DNA of 39,763 nt from Caldanaerobius fijiensis DSM 17918 (GTDB taxonomy: Bacteria; Bacillota; Thermoanaerobacteria; Thermoanaerobacterales; Caldanaerobiaceae), in contig NZ_FQVH01000025.1 of the NCBI RefSeq assembly GCF_900129075.1, positions 1-39,763 of the forward strand, in the 5' to 3' direction. The notes beneath the pieces are model-generated. The model saw nothing but the letters and a program-made list of their open reading frames with translations, had not been told where the DNA came from and made no database searches. A program made the position numbers and the translations under genes. This document shows positions 1 to 7,564 of this stretch, piece after piece. Within the stretch, counting starts at the first letter, position 1. The number at the start of each line of letters is the position of its first letter.

Positions 1-261
1 TCTATCACGTGGAATATCAATTTCCATTTCACCAAATTGAGTTTTTACAGTCTTTTGAGTATATCCATTTCTTGAGTTTGGAGTATCTTTATCTTTCTTC
101 TCATACTTTTCATATCCAAGCTCTGTAGAAAGCTCTGCTTCAAGCATTTCTTGGATAGTATCTTTAAAAAGGTTTTTTAATGACGCATAAAGGTCTGGAA
201 TAGATTGAATATTGTTTTCACTGATGAAATTTTTTAATTGTTCCTTTGTCAAAATTGACAT
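1..261 (-). CDS. IS256-family (mutator) transposase, N-terminal part, cut by window edge
   Basis: Reading the minus strand from the ATG at 261 gives 87 uninterrupted codons running off the left edge. The protein starts MSILTKEQLKNF and contains an LYASLKNLFKDTIQEMLEAE stretch and then an ELGYEKYEKK segment followed by SRNGYTQKTVKT and FGEMEIDIPRDR. This is the usual N-terminal region of IS256/mutator transposases, which cut and paste DNA through a DDE domain lying beyond the edge. A strong GGAGG ribosome binding site lies at 270-274. Whether the copy is intact cannot be seen. I am confident of the family and not of the specific element. Confidence 0.85.
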   Translation of the reverse strand, partial: MSILTKEQLKNFISENNIQSIPDLYASLKNLFKDTIQEMLEAELSTELGYEKYEKKDKDTPNSRNGYTQKTVKTQFGEMEIDIPRDR

Positions 262-352
262 TTTTAAAAACCTCCTTCTCGGTTTGTTTTATTTTTGAAT
301 TCTTACCAAGAAAGAGGTTTTTAATCATTTTACACAAAATTTTTTACAGTCT
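1..352 (-). mobile_element. IS256-family insertion sequence, one end
   Basis: The transposase gene is followed outward by a non-coding stretch ending near 328-352. On the minus strand this stretch begins GAGACTGTAAAAAATTTTG and resembles the terminal inverted repeats of IS256-type elements from thermophilic clostridia. The outer boundary is inferred from that resemblance, because the other end and the target duplication lie outside the window. The element stops immediately beside the T-run of a hairpin at 363-402. Confidence 0.6.
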
Positions 353-402
353 CGAGAAAAAAACAGAGGAAACTTCGATGACCATTGCGAAGTTTCCTCT
401 GT
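353..402 (-). terminator. Rho-independent terminator-like hairpin downstream of tRNA-Arg
   Basis: A perfect 15-bp stem (ACAGAGGAAACTTCG at 363-377 with its complement at 388-402) encloses a 10-nt loop. On the minus strand it is followed by a run of T residues at about 356-362, as expected for an intrinsic terminator of the tRNA-Arg transcript. It lies about 135 nt past the tRNA 3' end. The IS256 end abuts it directly, so the insertion may have landed next to or inside the T tract. Confidence 0.55.
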
Positions 403-536
403 ACAAAAATCAGATGATATATCGCTTTTCTTTTGCTTTTTTATTTTGCGATTTTGGGATGCCCCTCTTTTTTGTAATGACTTCGTACATCGGTAGAGTT
501 TCAGGCCTTGAAAACTTGCAACCCGCTTAAATAGAG

Positions 537-610
537 TGCGCCCGGAGGGATTCGAACCCCCGACCACCTGATTCGTAGTCAGATACTCTGTCCAACTGAG
601 CTACGGGCGC
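537..610 (-). tRNA. tRNA-Arg, anticodon ACG
   Basis: The minus strand folds into a complete 74-nt cloverleaf. The acceptor stem GCGCCCG pairs with CGGGCGC and the discriminator is A. The D arm contains AGTTGGACA, the anticodon stem TCTGA pairs with TCAGG, the loop is CTACGAA, and the T loop is GTTCGAATC. Loop positions 34-36 read ACG, so this tRNA reads CGN arginine codons after A-to-I editing. CCA is not encoded (CTC follows the discriminator) and must be added by tRNA nucleotidyltransferase. Confidence 0.97.
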
Positions 611-639
611 ATTTTTTACTTTCTCTTAACACCATTTAT

Positions 640-668
640 AGTATACCCTAAAAAAATAAAGTTGTAAA
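640..668 (-). promoter_or_regulatory. Sigma-A promoter for tRNA-Arg
   Basis: On the minus strand TTTACA (663-668) and TATACT (640-645) are separated by 17 bp. The -10 box ends about 30 nt before the tRNA 5' end at 610. Only the sequence pattern supports this. Confidence 0.65.
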
Positions 669-695
669 CAGCTAATTTTTGATTTTACTTTTTAT

Positions 696-1154
696 TTATT
701 TTAGATATTCTTTCAACATATTTTTAATTTCAGGGTGATTATCAAAAAAAGATATAAGCTTATCGAGCTTTTTTAATGTGTGATTACTGATTGTATGTTC
801 TATTTTTTCAGTTTCTTCCAGGAGCTCATCAGTGATATCTAAAAGGCGTAAAAATTTTTCGATGATGTCATGGCGCTTTAATAAGGCCCTACCGATTTGA
901 TACCCTTTTTCTGTCAATGTGATGATGCCGTATTTTTTATAGTCTATCAGGTTTAGCTCGGATAATTTTTGTACCATTTTTGTAGCAGAAGGTGGCTGTA
1001 CATTTAGAGCAGCGGCTAATTCGTTTATGCGTGTATAAGTCGCATTATCACAGAGACGGCATATCATTTCAAGATAGTCTTCCATTGAAGCGGTGAGCAT
1101 ATTGTCTTCTTTTTTCATATATTCGCGAAAAGTATAAAATTCATCTTCCATCAT
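696..1154 (-). CDS. mntR: Manganese-dependent transcriptional regulator, DtxR/MntR family
   Basis: This 152-residue protein has a winged-helix DNA-binding half (about residues 20-80) and a helical metal-binding and dimer half. Characteristic MntR features are visible: the MEDYLE start of the DtxR fold with its Asp ligand, a His in LLKRHDIIEKF, and the E-x-x-E-H pattern in EKIEHTIS. It lacks the SH3-like C-terminal domain of DtxR/IdeR, as expected for MntR. In the family, Mn-loaded MntR represses Mn uptake genes, and the gene is divergent from an Nramp transporter, which supports that role here. The start is set by GGTAGGTGG just upstream of ATGATG; either ATG (1154 or 1151) could be used. Confidence 0.88.
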   Translation of the reverse strand: MMEDEFYTFREYMKKEDNMLTASMEDYLEMICRLCDNATYTRINELAAALNVQPPSATKMVQKLSELNLIDYKKYGIITLTEKGYQIGRALLKRHDIIEKFLRLLDITDELLEETEKIEHTISNHTLKKLDKLISFFDNHPEIKNMLKEYLK

Positions 1155-1226
1155 ATATGTCCACCTACCAGATTTTATATAACTTTATTTATGTATATGT
1201 GTAACCATTAAATATTAATATTCATA

Positions 1227-1243
1227 TTTTACATTAGGTAAAA
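1227..1243. promoter_or_regulatory. Inverted repeat, possible MntR operator
   Basis: The mntR-mntH intergenic region holds the inverted repeat TTTTAC-ATTAG-GTAAAA. Its position between two divergent genes of a metal-regulated pair suits an operator, but its match to known MntR sites is loose. This is inference from position and symmetry only. Confidence 0.3.
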
Positions 1244-1301
1244 ATTTTAGCGTCGGTTAAATTAGTTAGCATAATCAAAATGTTTAAAAAGGTAGGTGGA
1301 T

Positions 1302-2609
1302 ATGATGATAAATAATGAAAATCAAAGTGGATTATATGAGAGATTAAGATTGCAGCCCTCGATTGTATGCTATTTAAATAAAATTGGAGAATCAATAAAG
1401 AAGTTTCAGCTTATAAAATACTTGGGCCCTGCGTTTGTAGTCAGTGTTGCCTACATTGATCCAGGTAATTTTGCCACCAATATCAGTGCAGGTTCTGCAT
1501 TTAATTACAGCCTTATATGGGTGATTTTATGGAGCAATATCATGGCCATTTTTCTGCAGATCATATCGGCAAAATTGGGCATAGTTACAGGCTATAATCT
1601 ACCTCAGATGTGTAGCAAAGTATTTTCCAAAAAAGTTAACTGGTTTCTATGGATAGTTGCTGAGCTGGCGGCAATTGCTACCACACTTGCAGAATTTTTG
1701 GGTGGGGCATTAGGTTTATACCTCCTCTTTAAAACGCCCCTTATATATGCAGGTTTGCTGACAGGTATGATAACATTTTTAATAACATATATGGAAAAAT
1801 ACGGGCAGAGAGTTGTGGAACTGGTTATTTCCTTGCTTGTCGGAGTTATTTGTATTGCCTACGGATTAGAGCTGTTTCTTGCGAAACCTGACTGGGTGCA
1901 GATAGGTATACACACTTTCATACCTACCCTGGAAAATGGCGGTGCCGTCTTGATAGCAGTTGGAATGCTTGGGGCGACGGTCATGCCCCATGTGATATTT
2001 TTGCATTCCCAGCTTGTTCAATGCAGAAACAATGATAAAAATGATGAATACAGAAGAAGGCACCTTCAAATGGAAAAAATAGATGTTATTATAGCTATGA
2101 ATATCGCCTTTATCGTAAATGCAGCTATGGTCATAGTTTCTGCAGCAATTTTTTATAGCAAAGGCGTACAGGTTGATACTATTGAACAGGCCCATGAATC
2201 TTTAAAGCCTCTACTGGGTCCCATGTCCAGTGTGGCTTTTGCCGTAGCGCTGTTGGCTTCAGGTTTTTCATCCTCAGCAGTGGGCACCATGGCGGGAGAG
2301 ACAGTGATGGATGGGTTTATAGAGGTAAAGATACCCCTTCTGGTGAGGAGATTGATTACTATGGTTCCAGCCATAGTTATAATTAGCTCGGGTATAAATC
2401 CAATGAAAGCGTTGATTATAAGTCAGGTTTCATTGAGCTTTGCGTTGCCTGCAGCTATTATACCACTTATGTTGGTTACAGGGCGAGAAGATATAATGGG
2501 CAAATTTGTCAATCGACCACTTACAAAACTTTTTGGATGGTTGACAACAGGGATTATTATTGGTTTAAATTGTCTGTTGTTATTTTTGACCTTCAATGGG
2601 GGTGTATAG
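1302..2609 (+). CDS. mntH: Nramp-family divalent metal (Mn2+) transporter MntH
   Basis: About 435 residues with at least ten hydrophobic segments. The Nramp signatures are present: the TM1 metal-binding motif DPGN in VAYIDPGNFATN (about residues 45-60) and the TM6 region MPHVIFLHSQLVQ. Family members import Mn2+ (and Fe2+) with protons. The divergent mntR neighbour points to manganese. The ribosome binding site GGTAGGTGG at 1291-1299 is nearly identical to that of mntR. An in-frame GTG at 1296 lies inside this site and is unlikely to be used, so ATG 1302 or 1305 is preferred. The stop codon lies 3 bp from that of the convergent amt gene, with no terminator between them. Confidence 0.93.
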   Translation: MMINNENQSGLYERLRLQPSIVCYLNKIGESIKKFQLIKYLGPAFVVSVAYIDPGNFATNISAGSAFNYSLIWVILWSNIMAIFLQIISAKLGIVTGYNLPQMCSKVFSKKVNWFLWIVAELAAIATTLAEFLGGALGLYLLFKTPLIYAGLLTGMITFLITYMEKYGQRVVELVISLLVGVICIAYGLELFLAKPDWVQIGIHTFIPTLENGGAVLIAVGMLGATVMPHVIFLHSQLVQCRNNDKNDEYRRRHLQMEKIDVIIAMNIAFIVNAAMVIVSAAIFYSKGVQVDTIEQAHESLKPLLGPMSSVAFAVALLASGFSSSAVGTMAGETVMDGFIEVKIPLLVRRLITMVPAIVIISSGINPMKALIISQVSLSFALPAAIIPLMLVTGREDIMGKFVNRPLTKLFGWLTTGIIIGLNCLLLFLTFNGGV

Positions 2610-2612
2610 TGC

Positions 2613-3893
2613 CTATATAGCTTCTTCCTCTAAGTCAGTTAGATAATTTACTTTGTTTATGTTGTTGGTATCAGGATATGCCTCTTCTCCGTGCTGTGTA
2701 AGGTCTAATCCCAATTCTTCGTCTTCTTCGCTTAACCTGATCTGCGTAAACAATGATATGGCCTTGATTAATATAAATGAAGTTACAGCAGCAAAGGCGT
2801 ATGTGGCCACAACGCTTATAAATTGTATCAATAGTTGATGTGGATTGCCAAAGAACAAACCGTTGGTCCCTGCAGGATTAACGGTCTTTGAGGCAAATAA
2901 GCCTGTAGCTATGGCACCCCATGTACCGCCTATACCGTGCATGCCAAAGGCATCCAGTGAGTCATCGTAACCCAGACGGTATTTCATTATGTTTACGGTA
3001 TAGTAACATAATACACCGCTTACCAATCCTATGATGATGGATGATAGTGGACTTACAAATCCTGCGGCAGGGGTTATGGCTACTAAACCAGCTATTGCAC
3101 CGCTGGCTGCCCCAAACAAAGTAGGCTTATTGGTCCTTATCCATTCTACAAACATCCAGCTTAATGACGACATAGCAGCAGCTGTATTTGTGGTTATGAA
3201 GGCATTTACAGCTATTCCATTAGCGGATAATGCACTACCAGCGTTAAAGCCAAACCAACCAAACCAGAGTATTGCCGCGCCTAAAACTACCATTGGAATG
3301 TTGTGGGGAATCATAGGCTCTTTGCCGTAATGGCGCCTTTTACCAAGTACCAGTGCCAGTACAAGACCCGAAACACCTGAGCTTATATGCACCACATTAC
3401 CACCTGCAAAATCCAGTGCGCCTAATGACCTGAGCCAACCACCATTTCCCCACACCCAATGGGCTAGTGGAGAATATACCAAAAGGCTCCACAATGTGAT
3501 AAATATAAGGAAAGGCTTAAACCTCATGCGTTCAGCAAATGCACCTGTAATAAGGGCAGGTGTTATTATGGCAAACATCATCTGATATGCGGCGAATGCC
3601 ATATGTGGGATGGTCGAAGCGTAGTCAGGATTTGGTTTTAATCCTACGCCGTTTAAACCAAACCATTTAAGACTGCCAATAATATGTCCTTTATCAGGGC
3701 CAAAGGATAAAGAATAACCCAACAGCACCCATAGTACAGAAATCAAAGCTATAATGATAAAGCTTTGCATCATGGTACCAAGGACATTTTTTCGCCTGAC
3801 CATGCCGCCGTAAAACAGAGCAAGTCCTGGTGTCATAAACATGACAAGAGCCGCAGATATGAGTATAAATGCTGTATCACCTGTGTTTATCAA
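2613..3893 (-). CDS. amt: Ammonium transporter, Amt/AmtB family
   Basis: A roughly 426-residue polytopic protein of the Amt/MEP/Rh family, which passes ammonium across the membrane. It starts INTGDTAFILISAALV, the usual mature Amt N-terminus, and carries the FYGGMVRRKN motif, the pore regions around WVWGNGGWL and WFGFNAGSAL, and FGMHGIGGTWGAIATGLF with the twin-His region. The frame stays open upstream to 3989, but that part crosses a perfect hairpin and an A/T tract. The start is better placed at TTG 3893, preceded by AAGGAG. No PII (glnK) gene is adjacent. Expression probably depends on the promoter and leader hairpin listed separately. Confidence 0.93.
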   Translation of the reverse strand: MINTGDTAFILISAALVMFMTPGLALFYGGMVRRKNVLGTMMQSFIIIALISVLWVLLGYSLSFGPDKGHIIGSLKWFGLNGVGLKPNPDYASTIPHMAFAAYQMMFAIITPALITGAFAERMRFKPFLIFITLWSLLVYSPLAHWVWGNGGWLRSLGALDFAGGNVVHISSGVSGLVLALVLGKRRHYGKEPMIPHNIPMVVLGAAILWFGWFGFNAGSALSANGIAVNAFITTNTAAAMSSLSWMFVEWIRTNKPTLFGAASGAIAGLVAITPAAGFVSPLSSIIIGLVSGVLCYYTVNIMKYRLGYDDSLDAFGMHGIGGTWGAIATGLFASKTVNPAGTNGLFFGNPHQLLIQFISVVATYAFAAVTSFILIKAISLFTQIRLSEEDEELGLDLTQHGEEAYPDTNNINKVNYLTDLEEEAI

Positions 3894-3911
3894 AGGTATC
3901 ACTCCTTCTCT

Positions 3912-3960
3912 TAATAAAAATAAAAAGTCCATAAAAGGTATACTATACCTTTTATGGACT
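3912..3960 (-). promoter_or_regulatory. Leader hairpin with T-rich tail, possible attenuator of amt
   Basis: Positions 3926-3960 form a perfect 17+1+17 palindrome (AGTCCATAAAAGGTATA with its complement). On the transcribed minus strand it is followed by TTTTTATTTTTATT and then by the amt ribosome binding site. It lies between the promoter at 4001-4029 and the TTG start at 3893. A transcription attenuator is the simplest reading; a protein operator or an RNA-protection stem are alternatives. Confidence 0.55.
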
Positions 3961-4000
3961 TCGATGTCCTTATGAACACCATCGTTCAAAAGTTATCTCT

Positions 4001-4029
4001 ATTATATTATGATGCTATGTTATTGTCAA
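4001..4029 (-). promoter_or_regulatory. Consensus sigma-A promoter for amt
   Basis: On the minus strand TTGACA (4024-4029) and TATAAT (4001-4006) are exactly 17 bp apart, a perfect consensus match. Transcription would start near 3994, giving a leader of about 100 nt that contains the hairpin at 3926-3960. Confidence 0.8.
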
Positions 4030-4088
4030 TACCTTTATTCGATGATGCTTTTGTTAATTAGCGCATTATCTTTTTTCGGCCTTTTCAA

Positions 4089-4946
4089 TTAATTTTTTCT
4101 ATAATATCTGGTCAATTCATGGATAAATTTTCTATGGCTGTACCTTCCCATAATACGTATGCGTTTTAATGCATAGGGATCTGCATTGGAAAAATTAATA
4201 CCCTGTTTTGTAGTTACTGCAACCTTAAATCCGGCTTTTTTTACGAAATCTTCTACTGTCTTGTTATAGCTTCCATATGGATAGGAGAACGTCAATACGG
4301 GCTTACCCAGGGCTTTTTCCAACGCTTTTTTGGATTCTATTATTTCTCTTTCGGCTTGATACGGTTTTATTTTTGCAAGGTGAGGGTGATTCATAGTATG
4401 AGCTCCTATGGTTATGCCGTTGGCGTCCAGCTCTTTTATTTCCGCCCAGGTGAGCATTTTGTTTACGGGTTGTACACCTCTTCTTACGTCAAAAAAATTG
4501 GTTTTTCCTACGGAGTTTACTACCACAAATATCGTAGCTGTAAAATGGTATTTTTTTAATATCGGATATGCATACTTATAGTTGTCTTCGTAGCCATCGT
4601 CAAAAGTTATCACTACTGGATTTGACGGCAATGATTTTTTGTGCTGCCAATAATCTACCACATCTTCCAATGATACAGTGTGATATCTGTTGTTATAGAG
4701 GTATTGCATCTGCCAGGCAAAATCTTTTGGCCTTACCCTCAATCCCAATCCTCCTGCTTTATAGCTTGGACTTACCTTGTGATACATGAGAACAGGTATG
4801 CCATCAGAAGGAGAAAATTGTTTATCCAATGTCTTCGTATCACAGTTTGATAATTTTAAATAAAAGAAACCTGTTGCTAGCAACGTAACCGTAACTAACA
4901 AAAAAACAAGAATGACGATTTTATAGTTGAGGTTCCTGTGGTGCAT
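4089..4946 (-). CDS. Membrane-anchored polysaccharide deacetylase (NodB domain, CE4)
   Basis: A 285-residue protein with one N-terminal membrane segment (about residues 9-30, IVILVFLLVTVTLLATGFFY) and an extracellular NodB domain. The CE4 motifs are visible: IPVLMYHKV, TFDDGYEDNY (motif 1, with catalytic and metal Asp), HTMNHPHL (motif 2, H-x3-H type) and TFSYPYGSYN (motif 3). Such enzymes remove N- or O-acetyl groups from peptidoglycan, poly-GlcNAc or other polysaccharides; the substrate cannot be told here. The ATG at 4946 is preceded by GGAGGAA. It is transcribed alone from a promoter at 5019-5047. A nearby Wzz-like gene is on the other strand and is not an obvious partner. Confidence 0.88.
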   Translation of the reverse strand: MHHRNLNYKIVILVFLLVTVTLLATGFFYLKLSNCDTKTLDKQFSPSDGIPVLMYHKVSPSYKAGGLGLRVRPKDFAWQMQYLYNNRYHTVSLEDVVDYWQHKKSLPSNPVVITFDDGYEDNYKYAYPILKKYHFTATIFVVVNSVGKTNFFDVRRGVQPVNKMLTWAEIKELDANGITIGAHTMNHPHLAKIKPYQAEREIIESKKALEKALGKPVLTFSYPYGSYNKTVEDFVKKAGFKVAVTTKQGINFSNADPYALKRIRIMGRYSHRKFIHELTRYYRKN

Positions 4947-5018
4947 AATATTCCTCCATTATGTCTTCATCCGTATGCTTCAGGAAAAAAGGTGTACCTA
5001 AGAAAATCAACATAATAT

Positions 5019-5047
5019 ATTATGGCATCTATTTTATAATTTAACAA
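5019..5047 (-). promoter_or_regulatory. Promoter for the polysaccharide deacetylase
   Basis: On the minus strand TTGTTA (5042-5047) and CATAAT (5019-5024) have a 17-bp spacer, upstream of the deacetylase start at 4946. Confidence 0.5.
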
Positions 5048-5067
5048 TAAATTATGTATAAAATTCA

Positions 5068-5109
5068 TAAAAAATTAATAAAGACCTAGACGTATTTGCC
5101 AGGTCTTTA
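5068..5109 (-). terminator. Terminator downstream of the broken small gene
   Basis: A 9-bp stem (TAAAGACCT with AGGTCTTTA at 5079-5087 and 5101-5109) is followed on the minus strand by TTAATTTTTT. It lies directly after the stop of the remnant at 5113-5315 and separates it from the deacetylase promoter. Confidence 0.65.
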
Positions 5110-5112
5110 TGG

Positions 5113-5315
5113 CTATTCTCTTTCAATTTTTATGTGGCAATCTTTGGGTAGCGCCAAACCTGCTTTAGTTTCAATGGCTTTTAATATACCTGAATATACT
5201 GGACAGGTAAGGTGTGGTACATATCAATTTTTACATTTTGCATATCTTCACTGCTGGCATGTATGATTATAGGAAATCCACAAATGCCGGGATCAATAGT
5301 AACTTTTGTTATAAT
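5113..5315 (-). pseudogene. Broken small conserved gene with IDPGICGF motif (DUF6951-like)
   Basis: After a perfect AGGAGG ribosome binding site (5321-5326), the minus strand reads TKVTIDPGICGFPIII-HASSEDMQNVKIDM. It then shifts frame and continues as HLTCPVYSGILKAIETKAG followed by LALPKDCHIKIERE and TAG. From memory, full-length relatives in clostridia have the same two ends joined by about 30 further residues, so this copy seems to have lost the middle and its reading frame. No ATG, GTG or TTG sits at the start; only ATT or ATA does. The family name DUF6951 is my recollection and was not checked. The function is unknown. Confidence 0.6.
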
Positions 5316-5444
5316 TAAAACCTCCTAAAAAAGATTTTTTTTAAAAAGATTTTTAACAAAAATGTAGAATATAATTAATAAAGTATTGTACAGAAATATT
5401 TGTATTCCTTTAAAAAATAAAATAAATTAAAGGAGATGAGCGCT

Positions 5445-6113
5445 GTGAATAGTACATTTGCTCCTGAGATTACTTCGTTATTGAGACAGAAAATGGTGAA
5501 GGTGCCTGAGGTCATCAATCACGCATCGGGAATCAAAATTTTCGGGAAACTTATAAAATCCCTTGTATTTTCTACAGATATCGCCATTATAAGAAATACA
5601 AATGCCAATGCTGTAATTGCCGTATATCCTTTTACGCCACAACCCATCATTACTCACGCCATAATGATGGCATCAGATTTACCTGTTTTTTGCGGCGTGG
5701 GAGGTGGGCAAACCCAAGGCCAGAGGGTTATAAATCTGGCTCTTGATGCGGAATTTCAAGGTGCTATAGGAGTTGTGGTAAATGCCCTTACCCCCAATGA
5801 GACTATAAGGAAGATGAGGGAAACTATTGACATACCTATTGTGGTAACTATTATATCTGAAAAGGATGATGTAAAAGGTAGATTAGAGGCTGGTGCTACA
5901 ATACTCAATATATCCGGTGCTAAAAATACGCCGGATATTGTAAAAAAAATACGAGAAGAATACCCGCAAATACCTATTATTGCTACAGGTGGTCCTACTG
6001 ATGAAACTATAATGAGAACCATTGAAGCGGGTGCCAATGCCATAACTTATACGCCTCCAACTACAGCTGAGATTTTTTCGGAAATAATGGATGGATATAG
6101 AAAGGTAAGGTAA
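5445..6113 (+). CDS. TIM-barrel fold protein of unknown substrate (often labelled hydrolase)
   Basis: About 222 residues resembling a phosphate-binding (beta/alpha)8 barrel. The C-terminal third has the typical IPIIATGGPTDETIMRTIEAG and NAITYTPPTT segments, where the glycine-rich loop would bind a phosphate. Earlier strands are visible in IAVYPFTPQP, PVFCGVGGGQTQGQR, GAIGVVVNALTPN, IPIVVTIIS and ATILNISGA. Relatives in Thermoanaerobacterales are, as I recall, annotated only as hydrolase without experimental support. The GTG at 5445 is chosen because AAGGAG ends at 5435; the in-frame ATG at 5436 abuts that site. The gene stands alone with no partner that reveals its pathway. Confidence 0.65.
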   Translation: MNSTFAPEITSLLRQKMVKVPEVINHASGIKIFGKLIKSLVFSTDIAIIRNTNANAVIAVYPFTPQPIITHAIMMASDLPVFCGVGGGQTQGQRVINLALDAEFQGAIGVVVNALTPNETIRKMRETIDIPIVVTIISEKDDVKGRLEAGATILNISGAKNTPDIVKKIREEYPQIPIIATGGPTDETIMRTIEAGANAITYTPPTTAEIFSEIMDGYRKVR

Positions 6114-6120
6114 ATAATTC

Positions 6121-6149
6121 TTGCATTTTGATGTTATAAAATTTAAAAT
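6121..6149 (+). promoter_or_regulatory. Promoter candidate for the Wzz-like gene
   Basis: TTGCAT (6121-6126) and TAAAAT (6144-6149) with a 17-bp spacer, upstream of the start at 6213. Confidence 0.4.
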
Positions 6150-6212
6150 ATATTATGTTATTGCATTGCAGAGATAAATTTAAGGTGAAAGGGAAAGTGG
6201 AGGAGGATAACT

Positions 6213-7181
6213 GTGGAAGAAGAAATTTCATTAAGAGAGGTCATAGAGATTGTTTGGAAGGGTAGAAATATAATTGCTATAATCACAATTATAACTACTC
6301 TCTTTTCGGCTTTTTTAAGCTTTTTTATTATAAAACCTACATATGAGGCATCTACAAAAATTGCAGTAACATCTATTATACCATCAACGGGTTTTTTTGG
6401 CTCGAATACCACAATAATAATGTCAAATAATGGGAATAATTCAAATAAAATCAATGTTTATAATGATGAGATAGATAAAGATTTGTCATCGCTTTTGTCT
6501 TCATTATTAAAGTATCCTGATATGACAATTGATGCTTTTAAAGAAGAGGTAACAAATCCCGTTGTATTACAAAATACAATAAATCAATTAGAATTAAACA
6601 ATAAAAAATACACTATTGATTATTTAAAATCGCATATTGATGTTACATTAATAGATAAGACCAATTTAATCGACATAACTGTAAAAGAAAATGACCCGAG
6701 ATTGGCAGTTAAGATAGCTGATACAGTAGCGGAGAAGTTTAGAGAGTATATAACAACCATAAATAACAAACAAACGGATAAGTTGATGGTTACTTTAGAT
6801 CAATTAATTAAGCTTCAAAATGAAAAAATTGATAAAGCTACTAATGAACTTAATGAGGCTATAAATACAAACAACGAAATATTGATAAACGAAAAGCAAA
6901 CAAGATTAGATTTACTAAAAAAATCAAGAGATATTATGATAGAAAAATATAACATGTTAGAATTAGTTAAAGCTTCTAAGTTAGGAGAACAAAGTGTTTT
7001 AATAACAAGTAAAGCGCTAATTCCTGAAAAACCTGTATCACCTAAGAAATTATTGAATATAGTAATTGCTTTTATATTAGGTATTATGGTAAGTATATTT
7101 ATCGTATTTTTTATAGAATACTGGAAAAACTCAAATACCAGAATATATTCTGGAAATAAGAATACGAGTGGTATTGGATAA
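6213..7181 (+). CDS. Wzz/YveK-type polysaccharide chain-length determinant protein
   Basis: A 322-residue protein with the polysaccharide co-polymerase layout. The cytoplasmic start EEEISLREVIEIVWKGR is followed by TM1 (about 20-42), a long extracytoplasmic part with coiled-coil helices (about 175-250), the PEKPVSPKKLLN motif, and TM2 (about 283-305). Such proteins control the length of exported exopolysaccharide or capsule chains, usually with a tyrosine kinase and glycosyltransferases. None of these partners is nearby, so this is an orphan. The gene is clearly more AT-rich than its neighbours, which suggests recent transfer. The GTG start at 6213 is preceded by GGAGGAGG. Its stop codon marks the point where a truncated methyltransferase begins. 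Confidence 0.8.
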   Translation: MEEEISLREVIEIVWKGRNIIAIITIITTLFSAFLSFFIIKPTYEASTKIAVTSIIPSTGFFGSNTTIIMSNNGNNSNKINVYNDEIDKDLSSLLSSLLKYPDMTIDAFKEEVTNPVVLQNTINQLELNNKKYTIDYLKSHIDVTLIDKTNLIDITVKENDPRLAVKIADTVAEKFREYITTINNKQTDKLMVTLDQLIKLQNEKIDKATNELNEAINTNNEILINEKQTRLDLLKKSRDIMIEKYNMLELVKASKLGEQSVLITSKALIPEKPVSPKKLLNIVIAFILGIMVSIFIVFFIEYWKNSNTRIYSGNKNTSGIG

Positions 7182-7550
7182 TTTTTTACCTGTTATAATC
7201 CTAATGTATGTACTGGAGCGGGTAAAATGGCCGAGGCCCTGGCTTTATATGGATATAAAGTCGTATCTATTGAATACGATAGGAGCGTGCTTGAAAGAAC
7301 AAGACAGAGACTGAGAGAGGCAGGCATAGATAATATTTTATTTGTCAATGGCGATGCCCACAAGATGCCTTTTTTAGATAATACTTTTGATGCGGTTGTT
7401 ACGTATAATGCTATGCATCACATGAATGATTATAAAAAAGTGCTGGATGAAATGATGAGAGTATGCAAAAATGAAGGTAAATTGCTTATTACCGAGTTAA
7501 ATCAAAGAGGCAAAGAGAGAGTAGCAAAAATGCATTTACAAAAAAGATAG
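7182..7550 (+). pseudogene. Class I SAM methyltransferase remnant, truncated at the 5' end and probably the 3' end
   Basis: From just after the Wzz stop, in the same frame, the sequence reads CTGAGKMAEALALYGYKVV and then SIEYDRSVLERTRQRL, which are motifs I and II of a Rossmann-fold methyltransferase. It continues with VNGDAHKMPFLDNTFDAVV (motif III region), TYNAMHHM, and a motif-V-like EGKLLITELN. There is no start codon or N-terminal domain before motif I, and the product stops soon after EL, earlier than usual. The base composition here is less AT-rich than in the Wzz gene. It looks like the surviving middle of a gene whose front was lost when the AT-rich segment arrived. An internal ATG at 7227 could still give a 107-residue product without motif I, probably non-functional. 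Confidence 0.75.
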
Positions 7551-7564
7551 CGTAGCTATTGTAC

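Noticed and set aside
410-490. Minus-strand 26-codon frame MYEVITKKRG...KRYII between tRNA and terminator
   Set aside because: No ribosome binding site and no recognised family; too short to support as a gene.
246-530. Plus-strand 94-residue open frame
   Set aside because: It runs through the IS end, the terminator hairpin and up to the tRNA, has no ribosome binding site, and is antisense to annotated features.
612-695. Terminator after mntR
   Set aside because: Only a weak imperfect palindrome (AGCTG...AACT) is present; it coincides with the tRNA promoter.
3962-3985. ANTAR-type double hairpin in the amt leader
   Set aside because: A small upstream stem (CGATG...CATCG) exists, but its loop does not fit the ANTAR loop pattern (A at 1, G at 4).
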